Assembly (NCBI GenBank): GCA_038030265.1
Contig: CM075937.1
Location: 30,918,198-30,982,197 of the forward strand
Length of the DNA: 64,000 nucleotides
Source: Corythucha ciliata
Taxonomy: Eukaryota; Arthropoda; Insecta; Hemiptera; Tingidae
Direction of reading: 5' to 3'
Part shown: piece after piece, positions 43,501-55,740 of the stretch
Numbering within the stretch: the stretch's first letter is position 1
Layout: every line of letters begins with the position of its first letter
The notes under the pieces: model-generated
The model's database searches: none
The model's input: the letters and a program-made list of their open reading frames with translations, nothing else
Told to the model about the DNA's origin: nothing
Translations under genes and position numbers: made by a program

Positions 43501-43995
43501 AAAAGCATACATCACAAATATGTGGTCATCTCGGACATAAATCACTTGAGGTAGATACTTCCTTTCCTAAAAGAATATTGAAGTACGTCACTAACATCAC
43601 ATACAACAGTAAGATCACATCTGATTTTCTATGAATGAAAAAAATTAATTGTTTCCGCAAAGTTGTATTAGCGACCAACTGGGCGCTTCTTTTTTTTTTA
43701 CAATTTTTTCTCAAGTAACTCTCTATTCTCTTCAAACCCATGGAATTTTTTACTTTTTCAGCATTTTTTCCTTCTATTCCTTTCTTTTTTTGATTAATTG
43801 CTACGATGCAATTAACAACGTGCTTCACTGCTTCATCCACCGGCTTTTGTTCGACAATAATAGAGCACCAACCTCTGCATTAAACAGAACAGATTGGTTA
43901 AAATAGCCGTTATTGAAGTAATGAGGACCACCCTCCACTTCCGCCCCCACTTTTCATACGGTGTCCATCAGGAGAGCGGTCTCTCTCCTATAACA

Positions 43996-44027
<32 letters not shown>

Positions 44028-46919
44028 GAAATCTACATTACGGTCCATTAAGAAATAAAACAAATGTGGCTGTTGAATTAATCATGATGAAATTGTACAA
44101 TCATTGCCCAAAGAAACGGCAGACTGAGAGTTTCAGCGTTAGAAAACTCTCCCACATCCTCCCCCACATTGGAATCAAATGGTTGGAAACAGAGTTCTAC
44201 CGATAAGAAGGTAGTGGATTTTAGAAACGGAAAGCAGTTTTCTAGTGGATTTATACAAAAGGGTTTTCATTTCTCATCCCGTTTGCTTCGAGGAGTTCAG
44301 AGCATGGAAAAGCGAGAGAAATATCAGCTTTCCAGGCCCCTTTACTTCCTCCACTGTCAACTCCTCTTACGATGCGTTGCTCCATTCCAGATGAAAATAG
44401 AGACGTCTCAACCTCTCTCTTTCCATTGTTATTTATTTGACGGGGGTGCTTTCATCCTCCGTACTTTGTTTCTGTGAAATGTCTCTAATTTGAAGGATCC
44501 AACTCGTAATTGTCATTATTTCTCGGTCTCGGTTTTACTATACTGAGGGCAGAAAGAAAATGGCGGTAGAAAAGGGACAGAGGTAAAGGGCCTTTACTTC
44601 TCTCAGCTCTTTTTGTTAATGAGCTGAAACCCCCTGCCTACGTCGTCACCAACCTGAATTTCCACTAGGAGTTTTTTTTTAGACCCACAGTTAAAAAGTA
44701 TATTAACGTCGTTTGTTCAATTACTTTAGGTATTACCGTTCTTTAAATACGTTTTTCTGGATCAAAACTTAAAAGAACGAAACTATAGCCTCTTTCTCGA
44801 GGTTGCAGGAATTAGAGTAAAGCTGTTTCATTGATCTGTTAACATATTGGCCGGAAGCTTTTTCTCCAGGTTCCGTCAAGAAGCTGTAAATCGATCGGAC
44901 GACCCCCGTAACCCCTTTATTTCCCTTTTCCTTCAACCCCACCCATATCCTTCTCACCAGCACGGAAGTTTCGAAACTCGGTTTACCAATACTGTGCCTG
45001 AGCAATGAGATGTTTGGTTTTAAAGGAAGAAACAGTGGTTGGGGGAGGAGGAGTTGAAGAGGAGAATCTTGTGAGAAAGGGTACAGAGATTCAAAACATC
45101 AGATAGTCACGAAAAGGGATAATGCGCGCTGCAGGTGGTTCGCCGCGACTCATATAAAAGCATCGATGGGCTAACTCGTTAAGATTTAAACTTCTTTGGA
45201 GCGAAGTCGTTAGTTATTATTTTATTGCTCGGGTGGCTGTGATTGCGAGTGATAAATTAAAAGGAGAACGCATTCGCGCGTGGTATAGAGAAAACGAAGA
45301 CGTGGGAAGAGGAGGAGGAACTCGAGGATTTCCCCCATTATAAAGGCGACCCTAAAGTGGAATAGTAAGGCTTTTCTCAGGTCGATAAACGCTTGTATCT
45401 TTTTACCCCCTCCATGGGCTCTCATGAGCTTCAATAATTGTGGTCGGAGGGAGCAAATGGAATAATCCCTTACTTTCGAGGTTAAAGCAGTTCTCAAAGT
45501 TTTAACTAGCTCGAAGCCACTTGTCACCGCCCTGACAAGAATGTGATTATAGCGGGAGACGCGCGAATCGCGGAATATACACTCATCCAACCCTCGTCAC
45601 CCCTTCCCAACCTCGAACCATTAGCATGTTTCCTTCACGGAAAATCCTTCTCCGTTCATATTGTACCAAACCATCTGGAAATACAACCCTTCCACTGCAA
45701 GTGACGCAATTTCCTTACCCATCCTCCCAACCGTCAATCCCAGCTGTGTCAATTGTCTCGAAAGCTGATGGTTATGGTGTCTGTGCCCACGGATCTCTCA
45801 CAGAGCAGTACCCTACTTGACTTTATAAACAGTTGCGATGGTAGATATTTCCATACTTGTCCCGCAGCGGGCGTAAAAATTGAATTTTTTTTTTTAAACA
45901 ATCGTCAGTATTTTTTTTCAAACAATTTTCAGAACTCTCACTGCTGGTGAAATTCACACATGCTCAGAATTTCAACCTTCCACGTTTTTTTTTTTTTTCG
46001 AATCACGGATATTCTTCACTCTTTCAATAAAACCATCTGTCAACAATGGCATCTCTTTTTCTCCCCCCGCCCCTCCCATCACCAAAACCACTAACAGAAA
46101 AAAAAAAGAGATAAAGTTTGAAAGGTCACGTCCACATTAAAAGGAAAGATCACGCTGTATTTACCACCACACTCCATCGCCTTGTGCTTTCTATCTGTCT
46201 GCCTGTCCTGTACATCTTTTTCACAGCAAACAAGCTCCCTTGGAATATAAGAAAAGTGACTTCTAGATAATCCTCACCATTCCTACTCAGGTCCAGGGGA
46301 AAAAGAGAGACTTTTTCCCCCTTTTTGCCTTCTTACCCCTCTATACCAACAAAAAAGTGAACACACACACTTGGCACATTCGAGAGATCTCATTCACTTT
46401 AATCACAATTTTCAACCTCCAGTTTTCTATCTAGACCCTTCTACACGCTATCCCCACAGAACCAGGTTGTTTTTTGTTTTTGTTTCGAAACTCCTTCATT
46501 TTGTCGTGATGGCACCCAAGGCGTACATTCTACGAGTTTTAGTAGGACTGTTGGGGCCATTGAATACGAAAGGGCGGGGAGGGAAAAACGTAGTCGAAGG
46601 TGAACTCGAAAATGGGAGGCAATACTCTTTATTGCTGAAACAATTGTTCGAAAAACTACATTGAAGCCCTTCCCTCCTCCCTCACCTCGTAGTTTCTCTT
46701 TGCCGGAAATCGATAGTTGAAAAATAGAGGTCTGACTTTATTTCAAGAAATTCATCTATCAAATAAGGAATTCGCACGAAATCCATTAATTTGCTTGTTG
46801 GACTTGAGGGAAGGGTGCCACACGTACATCGAGCGGGGCAAGCTCCGAGCTCCGACAACAGCCTTACAGGCAAGAGCGTTTCTCGTCTATGCGGGGGTGT
46901 GTATACCGGACTAGCCGGC
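43501..46919. other. Gene-free stretch
   Basis: A poly(T) run at 44000-44028 is the only notable repeat. ORFs up to 127 codons show no domain, and none is bounded by convincing splice sites. Confidence 0.45.
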
Positions 46920-47130
46920 CTCAACATCACCCACTCACACGAATAGCTGCAAAATTTCAACATATTGCAAGATAAATATCCATGAAATTGCAAGCTTCGG
47001 GTCTTAACTTAAGCTAAAAAGCAAGTTGCGGCGCCGTTCTTTTTAGGGCTGGTGAAAACTGCAAAATGCCTTTAGAACCCGAGTAGTATTGCTAATTTTC
47101 TTAATTTTAGCCCCGTACTTCCCTCCAGAA
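46920..47130 (-). repeat. Inverted A/B-type repeat remnant
   Basis: TTGCAAGATAAATATCCATG and AAATTGCAAGCTTCGGG are reverse-complement A-type monomers; TTTTCTTAATTTTAGCCCCG near 47096 is B-type. It abuts the foldback element. Confidence 0.5.
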
Positions 47131-47138
47131 GAGCGCAT

Positions 47139-47899
47139 TAAGCTATGTCTCCCTGGGTGCCTTTTCGCGTGCGTCAGAGGCATGCATCATAGCACACGGT
47201 GTGTTGAACGTGAATGCGTATGTCCCGCCTGAAATTAGACGGCGGCTGATGTTTTCTTCTTGTGACTTGGCATTTGACGCAATATTATTGTTGTCGACCT
47301 TGAACCCTACCGTCTATCGCCTTTCAAACACAAAAATTAATATACGCATATAGTTCGAATGCCGGTTGATTACGCCTTAAGAGGACGTAGAAAACATTGT
47401 GACTACTCGCCCACTTGTCTCAACTTGTGCCTTTTCACGTGCGCCAGAGGCATGCCTCACAGCGCACGGTGTGTTGAACGCGAGGCATGCGTCATTGCGT
47501 GCCCCAAGGAGCTGGGAGGATATCAGAAATTGCGTGCGTTGCTTAAAGGCAAGCGTAGTTGAAAGTTGAAACGAAAGTTGAAAAAAGGCGTTTTGAATTG
47601 AAAGAGGAAGACGAAAGCGCACAAGGGTGTTGAATTGAAAGACATAGCTTTAAAGCTATGCAACTTGTGCATAGCGAACTTGTGCGCAACTTGTGCATAG
47701 CGAACTTGTGCGCAACTTGTCCGAAAGCAACTTTCGCTTCAACTTTCAACAATGCATGCGTCTAAGCTACGCACGCAATTTCTGACATCCATCCACCTTT
47801 TTGAGGCATGCAATAGCGCATTCCTAACGTTCAACCCATCATGCGCTATGACGCATGCCTCTGACGCACGCGAAAAGGCACAAGTGGAGACATAGCTTA
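47139..47899. mobile_element. Foldback element (~760 bp) with partly duplicated left arm
   Basis: The right arm (47728-47899) is the reverse complement of 47417-47582: GTGCCTTTTCRCGTGCGYCAG, GAGGCATGC, GTGTTGAACG, TCAGAAATTGCGTGCGT and GTTGAAAGTTGAARCGAAAG appear in both. A further copy of the outermost 75 bp of the left arm lies at 47139-47213, and the end TAAGCTATGTCTCC there pairs with GGAGACATAGCTTA at 47886-47899. The centre has a perfect palindrome CATAGCTTTAAAGCTATG (47643-47660) and two tandem copies of AACTTGTGCATAGCG plus AACTTGTGCGC. Non-coding. Confidence 0.75.
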
Positions 47900-47903
47900 T
47901 GGG

Positions 47904-49163
47904 CAGAAATGTGAGAAAAGGGACATTTAATGGGAGCATTCAAGTTCCCAAATCAGCCAATAGAAGCATTCGCTCAATAGCACTCCTATCAGACTATCAT
48001 TCAAGTCCAATTATGCCTGGAAAATCCGCTGCCACTGGAAAACTGAGCTTGGGAATAGAAACAAAATTGCCTCCACGTTCGACAGACAATGAGAGGGCAT
48101 CAGACCATCCCAGCACGGATCCATTAGGGGGGGGGGGTTGGCGCACTGGGCGCGCGCTTCCCCCTGGGCCTAATGATTCAAATTGGGTTTTCTGATCACA
48201 GTTTACATTCAAATTAAGTAAAGTGTCGTGGTTTTTGGGGCCCTTAGCAGCAGCACTGGGCAAGAAAATCATCAATTTATAGCCCCAGAATGGGATGAGT
48301 GAGCACAAAAAGGGGTCACAACCCTTCAAAAACTGGCACCTCTGCCGGGAAATTGTGTCGATGTGACCTACTGAAATTTTCTAACCAAAACCTGAAAATT
48401 TCCGGACGGGACAGTGGTAGGCGGCGCCCGTGTTGTTCACTATTTTTCGTCGTCTTTGTTCATGACTATCCTTGAAACTAGCTACCCTCTGCAACCGTCA
48501 ATTCACCCCTTAAATTTGCCTCCTTGGTATTCTAAACTGAACGTTTCGCACTTAAGAAACAATAAAATCTTGAAATTTGACCCGTAGAACAGACTTTCCT
48601 CAACAAAAATCACTATTTTTCGCCTAAAGTCTTGACTCTTGACGTAAAGTGCTTGTAAAGTGGCTTTCTGATCGTTCTGACTTGCTGATGACGTCACTTT
48701 ATTGACACCTCCGTAAACAAAAGCCCCCCCCCCTCTTTCTGGTAAGTTGAGTAATGGAAATTTTGCCTGCGTGTGTCTCAGTTCTTAAAGTAATTATTAT
48801 TGGACGTCTGAACCTCATGTCAGCGAAATTACAAATTTCAGGAACTTGGGAAATCGCTAGTTCCGATCTTTTTTTCCCGCAAAATTTCAAGCATCGGGAC
48901 CTTTTTTGTGTGGGCTCGGACCGTTTGGAAAAAAGAAAGTTTGTCCCGAAAGCGCCTAAAGCCTGAAAAATAGACGCAACATTGCGACCTTCGAAGCAAA
49001 ATGTCCGCCAAATTGGAAGTTTTTGGACCTGCACTTTGTAGCCTTGATCAACGTTTCATTAACATAAAATAGAAATAATTAAAAGAAAGAGCGAGACGAC
49101 GTTAAGTAGGTAATATTTATTTTCATACTTGTTAATGTTCCATAGTCCACTCTCATCTTAAAA
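47904..49163. other. Gene-free stretch with a third copy of the dispersed repeat
   Basis: Positions about 48485-48640 match, inverted, the 7490-7800 and 43150-43500 repeat (TAAACTGAACGTTT, AATCTTGAAATTTGACC, CAGACTTTCC on the plus strand). A run of ten G lies near 48127. The rest is unrecognised. Confidence 0.5.
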
Positions 49164-49574
49164 GGCTGGTATACACAATGCCAGTAAGCGAGCCAGTCGG
49201 CCGGCACCAGTTATTGGAGCGTGTCGATTGGCGCCAGTACCGTTCAGACGATTCAAGTTACTGATGCCAGTCAGCCGAGTTCAAAACGATGAATATCGGA
49301 TAACAAACGTAAACTAACTAATATGGTAAGTGAATGCTGGACTGGAAGATGAAAATATCGTTCACGCGGTACCAGCAGATGGCGCCAGTTCATTTGTGGG
49401 CGGCGAGAGAGGCACTGGAATGCTCACTGGCTGTTCGACTGGCGCGGAATTTTTTGGCTGCTCTCACATGGGACTGGCGCCAGTAGATGTTACACGGTAC
49501 TGTGGCCAGTCGACTGCCGCCTGCTACTGAATCTTGGTCACTGGCGCGCTTACTGGCATCGTGTAAACCAGCCC
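49164..49574. mobile_element. MITE with GGCTGGTWTACAC termini (411 bp)
   Basis: Left GGCTGGTATACACAATGCC and right GGCATCGTGTAAACCAGCC are inverted repeats extending through AGTAAGCGMGCCAGT (about 37 bp). TAAAA flanks both sides (49159-49163 and 49575-49579), a possible 5-bp duplication. The interior is unusually rich in CCAGT/ACTGG in both orientations, including several TGGCGCCAGT palindromes. Non-coding. Confidence 0.82.
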
Positions 49575-49889
49575 TAAAAGAAGGAAAGTTTTCCTAGTCT
49601 GGCTGGAGCCTACCGCAACGCGTATCGTTCTCGCATTTCTCTCCTTTATCGTTGCGCATTTGCCACTGTCATAACTACTACGGAAAAATTAAATTTCGGC
49701 TCCCCAAATGCTTCCCCTCCCATCGTTCCTGCTTCATCGTTGTGTCTTGCTGTTACCAATTCTGGTTGTTTCGATTTTCTCGTGCCCTATTATCAATAGG
49801 TGAGTTTCATTAATTAAACACTTCTTTCCTGATGGTCTAGTAAGTAATTTTCCCAATCAGGGCATTGTGTGCGCCTACACGCGAGGTGT

Positions 49890-50180
49890 AGCGTTATAAA
49901 ACGCTAATTCACGGCTAAAATAGCGGAAAAGCGTTCATTCATAGCAAAAAGTGAAAAAGTCACTTTGAATATAATTCTTATTCCAAGAAATATGCTAATT
50001 CCCGGCCATAACTGGGAAAAAGCGCTAATTCGCGGGTATATAATAGAAACAAAATCGGTGATCAACCGCTCAGCACGCGGGGTCATCTAATATTGAGAAA
50101 ACGACAACACTTGGTTTCTCGTAGTAACTTTCGTGACTAAAATTGAGAAAAAGTGCTAATTTGCGTTCGAAAATTGAGAC
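49890..50180 (-). repeat. B-type degenerate array
   Basis: About eight monomers of AAAACGCTAATTCACGGCTA followed by AAATAGCGGA or AATTGAGAAAA, spaced at 30-40 bp. Confidence 0.7.
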
Positions 50181-50496
50181 AAAAATGTAGAAACGAGAGA
50201 CATGATTCTCTAATGGAAATTGCCTTTTATTCGGAGTATATAGAGAAGCAAGATGTGGAGCGAAAAATTAAAAATTTGCAAAGCCATTTTGCAAGGGAAA
50301 GGAAGAAAGAAAAAGAAACAATAACAACTGCGGAAGTGGCAAGTGGCGACATATTGGAGCTGATGAAATAGAAATCCCAATTTGTCCTCACGCATGATGG
50401 TTCGGCACCTGGACGTCTACACCACTGAACAATGTGGACGTCTTGGTGAACAACTCATGCCGAACCGAATATTGTTATAGTGTGGACACACCTTAA

Positions 50497-50924
50497 GGCC
50501 CCGGTCACACGATACGTTTTTTGTCGTGCAATCGCACCGCAAAAAGTTGTTTGACACGGAAGGAGAATATCTAGAAGTCTATGGAAGCGTTCACACAGGT
50601 ACACAATACGTTTTTTTACGAGTTGAACTGCAACTTTTGTCGTACACGTGTCTACGCAGGAATCGTATGAGCGTTCGTAGGAAAGTAGAGGGGAACATTC
50701 AGAAGCCAATGGAACCGATCACACTAACGTTTTTTTGTCGAACGAGTGTCCTTCAAAACTGCTGGAGACGGCAGCCGTAGAAGGTTGAGTGGTGATAATG
50801 GAAGGGTGAAGGGGGAGTTCGTTGTTTCAAGAAAGAAAATGTGTAAACGCCTAGGATTAAAAATCGCATGAAGGCACGATTCCTATAGGTACGATCGCAT
50901 GACAAAAACGTACAGTGTGGCCCC
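50497..50924. mobile_element. MITE with GGCCCCGGTCACACG-type TIRs (~428 bp)
   Basis: Left GGCCCCGGTCACACGATACG and right CGTACAGTGTGGCCCC are inverted repeats extending through TTTTTTGTCGTGCAATCG, about 40 bp with a few mismatches. The CGTTTTTT motif recurs internally near 50606 and 50728. Target duplication unclear. Short ORFs only. Confidence 0.75.
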
Positions 50925-53039
50925 ATTCTAACTTATAAACTAAAAATGAACTGCCTTTCAGCACATTTTAATCAATTTACAAGGCAAGCAACCAGACGGG
51001 TTTGACAAATGAAATTCTAATTCGATTTTGGAAATAAATAAATAAAGGAAAGTAATTTCATCTTGGTTCGGTCGAAAGGTTGTGTGTGACCCTCGCACGC
51101 ACCAAGGCAAAACGCTGCAACTAAAAATCTTGATTTTGGCTGCGTCAACAGCACTCCATGTAAAGTCGATAAATGAAGAACGCTGTTCAATCTCATTTCA
51201 CTCAATTTCTAATATTAAGAATAATTGTGAGCGCGAAGCTATTATTTTACGATCCTCGCGGAAGCGTTTTATTCAATTTAATATCTCCCGCGAGAGCTGA
51301 CGCGACATCAAAAATTACGTAGACTTCCTCTTCATAAGGCCCGTTTTCCGCACGGGTGACTTTTTCGATCATTTTAAAGAGGTCCTCCACACTTCCATTC
51401 CACTCAACGGCTGAGTCATTCTACCTTCCCGTAAAGACCCAACCACCGCGCAGCGCCCTGTTTCTTTCCTAACCATCGACTTCCCTCTGCGAGATGAATC
51501 ATCTCGTCTTTATTTTCCTTTACAAAGACAAGGAGGTAAGGAAAAATAAACTCCAGTTTCTGAGAAAATAAGAGGGGACGTTTTCGTTTGCTCTCATAGG
51601 GTTTTCTTACAGCCTCCTCAATCCATCTCCGAGATCTATATTGATGATCAATTATTATCCCTATGATAAGTATTTTAACGTAGGCCTCGAAATTAGAATT
51701 CTCTCCCGTTCTGCCTTATTGATGATCTTAGCTCATTACGGATTTATTTTCCCAAAATAATTAATTTCGCATTAGTGTGGCGAATTTGGGAGGTGACGAG
51801 CCATGATTTACTTACGCTTGACTGGAGAATAAAATCATCCGAGGAACAAAGTGAAAATAATGTTTCAACAGATTACATTAATGAATTAATCAGAGAGGAA
51901 AGTGTGGTAGAACGACTGGAGCCATTATTTTCCATGCATACCCGCTCGAAAAAAAGAAAAAGGAGATAGACTGGTCTCGAGGAAGGGTGGATTCCCGGTT
52001 GATATGGGGAATTTTTTACGTTATATTAACAGTATATTATTTATAAATGAAAAGAGATACGGGATACAGGTCCCGCCTCCCACGAGTCCTGCCGAGCTGC
52101 GGGGCAACAAGTAAATTAAAACATTAAAAATCCTTTCAGCTACTGCAAATTTAATGAAACTTTCCGATACAAATGGCTGCAGTGCTAGAGCATCATTGCT
52201 CATTCATGGTATTCATTGGGTGAAAAGGGAATGTTTATATGCTTAACAAAAAAGTTCTTGCGGTTGCCAAGAGTACGTACTCTTAATTCATAAAACAGGG
52301 GATTGTGTGGTTTGGTAAAAACGCCACTCTGGATCGATCATTTGGGCTTGCCAATAACCTGTGATGTGACCCATGAAACCCACGTTATCGGGAACGGGCA
52401 CCTTTTGTTTGGCAACCGAGTGTTCTGGAGCATTGATTGGTGGATTCTCGATGGCGACATACAATTTGATACAGCGGCGGGGGCGGGATTTCGCTAACAG
52501 TCATGCCATTTGAAGACCGTGCCTGTCCCCGATAGAATTTTGGTAGAATTTCTGTTTCCGATAGAATGGTGCAGATCGATTTCTCGACGAGAAATCAAGT
52601 GGAAAAATTTATTTTTCAATCAAATAATCGGATTGAATTTATGAATTGATTTTGTAATATATTAGTACCCGGAAACAATTCCAAAGTTGATGTTATTTTG
52701 CGGTGTTGTTCCGGGATCTGTGAGGGTGTAAGGATGTGGGGTCTGTAATGTTTCGTAATATTTCTCCCCTTAAACATTGTAGAAACGTCAGGAGGGGGGG
52801 GGCTAAAAACCGCGATTTTTTTCTGATTTATTTCCGGGTTTTAGTCGAGCACTAAGGGCGGGGATCGTAGCGCAGAACCACTCGAAAGAACAAGTACAGC
52901 AATTTCACCCACTGAATCACTCCCACACACAATCAGGCCTCCGTATTTCACTCACAAATCTGAAATTGACGCCACAATCCAGAAGATATTAGACAGACAA
53001 ACTAGATAACTTGGCTCACAGTCTGATTCTAAACCAATC
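50925..53039. other. Gene-free stretch with copy 2 of an older dispersed repeat
   Basis: Positions about 52390-52500 match the minus strand of 18652-18870 (GGGCACCTTTTGTTTGGCAAC, GGCGGGGGCGGGATTTC). A G run lies at 52794-52803. Nothing else is recognised. Confidence 0.5.
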
Positions 53040-53690
53040 ATGCACGTTTGGCACTTTTTGACTCATACAAACACTATTTTTGCGGATTTTCGCTCTTTCA
53101 AAATTTTGGCGGATTCGTCTCGTTCCTCATCCCAGTTCGTCAATCCCAGTTTCGGGAAATTTGCTCTTTCAAAATCCAATTGCATGGACTTCCGCTTTTT
53201 TAGAACCCAATTTCATGAAATTTGCTTATTTAAACCCCTGTTTCGGGGATTTTCGCCTGTTCAAAAACCTAATTTTGTGGCTTTTGCTCTTTATAAAATC
53301 AGTTTAGACTCGGTTAATCCAAAAAATTTATTTTGCGAAGAACTAACTACACACAAACAAATTTCGTAATTTTTGGTTTCTAAAATCACAATTTCGCTGA
53401 AGATTCCCACACTTCCGTAACCAAACGTTTCAAATTTGTCACCTCACAACCAAAATTCACTGTTCTTTGTTATTTCTTACCTCAATTTCGCTTATTTGTA
53501 TGCATGTAAAAACCAAATTTCGTTGAGTTTGGTCTTTCAAAATCCTATTTTACAATTTCGCCATTTCAAAACCCAATTTCATGGACTTTGCTCCTTTAAA
53601 ACCCAATTTTTGAGATTTTCGCCGTTGTGAAAAACAACTTTTGTGGCTTTACGTTTCGCGGGTTTCGGTTAATTAATACCGGAGGCTAAG
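53040..53690 (+). repeat. D-type minisatellite, diverged array
   Basis: About eighteen monomers of TTTGCTCTTTCAAAACCCAA followed by TTTCATGGA-like sequence, about 30 bp each. It is a diverged relative of the 1556-5470 array, and its open frames are an effect of the repeat. Confidence 0.75.
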
Positions 53691-54165
53691 AAAAGGAACT
53701 TCCTCCCGATGACCCCTAAAGCACCGAAACTCTACGCAGTCGTAAAGCTACATAAGCAAGGCTTACCTATTATAAGACCCATTGTATCATACATAAACAG
53801 TCCGTTGGAGAGATTGGAGGAGATTTAATTACGGCTTCTATACGTGTCCAGGCCTTCAAATGTGATCCCCTCTCTCCCCTCTTCTAACGGAGCTCTACAT
53901 GTTGCTCAACGACTCAAATGAATTGCTCGACTCAATCGTGCTTTGGATACGATACGAAGACGACATGGCCTGCGTGGTGAATTCTTCCAGTTTTGACCGT
54001 GTTTCCGCACTTAGAGTGCTCAATGACATGGAAGCAAACATTAGCTTCACGTGTGCGGAGGAGGAGAATGGGTGCCTCAATTTTACTTCCATTCCCGTAG
54101 GGAACATGGGGGAAGAATGGGTGCCTCAATTTTACTTCCATGTCCCCTACGGGAATGGAAGTATG
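53691..54165 (+). pseudogene. Penelope-like reverse transcriptase fragments
   Basis: Two pieces of a Penelope-like element RT on the plus strand. The first, in frame from upstream of ATG 53709 to a stop at 53826-53828, reads FLPMTPKAPKLYAVVKLHK then IIRPIVSYINSPLERL, the P-x-x-Y-x-x-K-x-H-K and RPIV-s blocks characteristic of this class. The second, from 53899, has VLWIRYEDDMACVV with the catalytic DD and then INFT-like ISFTCAEEENGCLNF, matching the block after the YVDD region. The middle of the RT (around 100 residues in intact elements) is missing between the two. No GIY-YIG endonuclease was found, and the C-terminal end is scrambled by a local foldback at 54066-54161. Confidence 0.7.
54066..54161. 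repeat. Local duplication and hairpin inside the Penelope-like relic
   Basis: GAATGGGTGCCTCAATTTTA plus CTTCCA occurs at 54066-54091 and again at 54115-54140. CTTCCATTCCCGTAGGGAAC at 54086 is mirrored by CCCCTACGGGAATGGAAG ending at 54161. A direct and an inverted repeat thus overlap within 100 bp. Confidence 0.85.
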
Positions 54166-54369
54166 GTGTTCGTGAAAAAAATCGAGTACGAGCTGACTTC
54201 ACATTCTTGATGTACAACCTCAGAAAAGTTGAAAAAAGTGGTTTTCGGCGTGCCGTCGGTATGTCAGTCTGTCGCTTTTTTTTTTTTTTTTTCGATAAAT
54301 TGCATGAAAATGAAAGCCTGGCTATTTCTTAGTAATAGAAGCACAAAAATCTGGCCTTCGTTTTTAGAT

Positions 54370-54925
54370 ATAACTTCAAAACAAATGTATCCAGAATTTT
54401 TTTTAATGTTTTTTTCGGATTCCTCAAGAAATTTCCTTAAGAATTGATTACAACATTGCCGAAAAATGCAACTTTTTTGTAGCCAAAATCGTCGTTTTTA
54501 GCGCAAAAGGACCAGTAGCACAAAATAACGGTCGAAATTGCAAAAAAAAAAGGGGGCCGCGAGAGCCCCTTTGTATCTTAATTTCAAATATTTGTACTCG
54601 AAAAAAACTGAGATTAAGCAAAAATTGTGGGAGGAGTAGGATTTGGCATGATTACGTCAAAAATCATTTGCCACAGAATTACATAGTAATCTAAATCCAT
54701 CTGTTTCTTGGTATGAAAACGCGAATATGACCTTTGTTTTGAAGGAAAATCATTTCCCAAGCATGTCCTCCACGTAGCGGAATAATATTTTCGGTAATAA
54801 CTTCAAAACAATTGGTTCTGGAATTTTGTAACTATTTTGTTCGGATTTCTCGTACTATTTCCGAGCGAATTGAGTGCAACGTTGCCGAAAACAAACCCCT
54901 TTTTTGCCATCTTGTATTTATAGGT
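54370..54925 (+). repeat. ~427-bp spaced direct repeat of a ~120-bp unit
   Basis: ATAACTTCAAAACAAATG.. at 54370 and ATAACTTCAAAACAATTGG at 54797 start two copies of a ~120-bp segment (CAGAATTTT, TTCGGATT, TTCCTTAAGAATTGA or TTTCCGAGCGAATTGAG, CAACRTTGCCGAAAA). Sequence between copies includes an A9-G6 run. No ORF of note. Confidence 0.65.
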
Positions 54926-55369
54926 CAGAAGTGTGCGATAAAAAAAAATGCTAAACTCGGAAAATGCTACCTCTTCAGAGGTAAATATTTGGCAGCCCAA
55001 AAACCGAAATGTTTTGGCACTTCTTTTACTTTCTTCTAAATATCCCGAAAATTAGTTACTTTAGAGGAAAATCTTCACACACAAAACTTGTAGAGCATTA
55101 AATTTCCTACAACTTTTGAATGTGAAGTAGTTTTCCACGACGAATGTGGAACGGGCTACAGCCTTTCGAAATTGTTGTTCTAAAATGGTCGAAGGTCCTA
55201 AAATCGCCTGTTTTCGACCCAAGTATACTCATTGTGCTTTGTTTTGGACTATTTTGTAACATTTTTTGTGTGATTTTTTGGCATGAAAGAACGAAGACGA
55301 ATGATTGAAAATTGAGTGACGACTGATGGTTATAGTCGTTGATGGATAAGGGTCGGTAATTGAAGATTA

Positions 55370-55740
55370 TGGTTGCTTCAACCCCAATTTTACCGAGAAT
55401 GTTTGCTCTTTCATAACCAATATCGAGGATTTAGGTCCTTCAAAAACCATTTCCGTATTTCCTTTTTTTAAAAAACCAAATTCCTTGTTCTTAGCTCTTT
55501 CTAGAATAAGTTTCACTATTTCGAAATAGGAATGTGGCTCTTTCAAAAAGAAAATTCACTGATTTAGCTCGTTCAACAACGGGTAAAACAATAGTTGTCA
55601 TTTTTTATCTCACTAGCTCAAGTTTCGAATGGCTCATTCAAAAATTCTAATTTCACCGTTTTGGCTCTTTTAAACCCCAGTTTCGTGGTTTTTCATTCTT
55701 CAAAAATCTAATTTCGCTCCTTCATATCTCTTCGATCACG
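55370..55740 (+). repeat. D-type minisatellite, diverged array
   Basis: About ten monomers such as TTGCTCTTTCATAACCAATA and TTGGCTCTTTTAAACCCCAG, similar to 53040-53690. Confidence 0.65.

Noticed and set aside
45222..45590. 122-codon ORF
   Set aside because: No domain or compositional sign of coding, and no splice or poly(A) signals placed around it.
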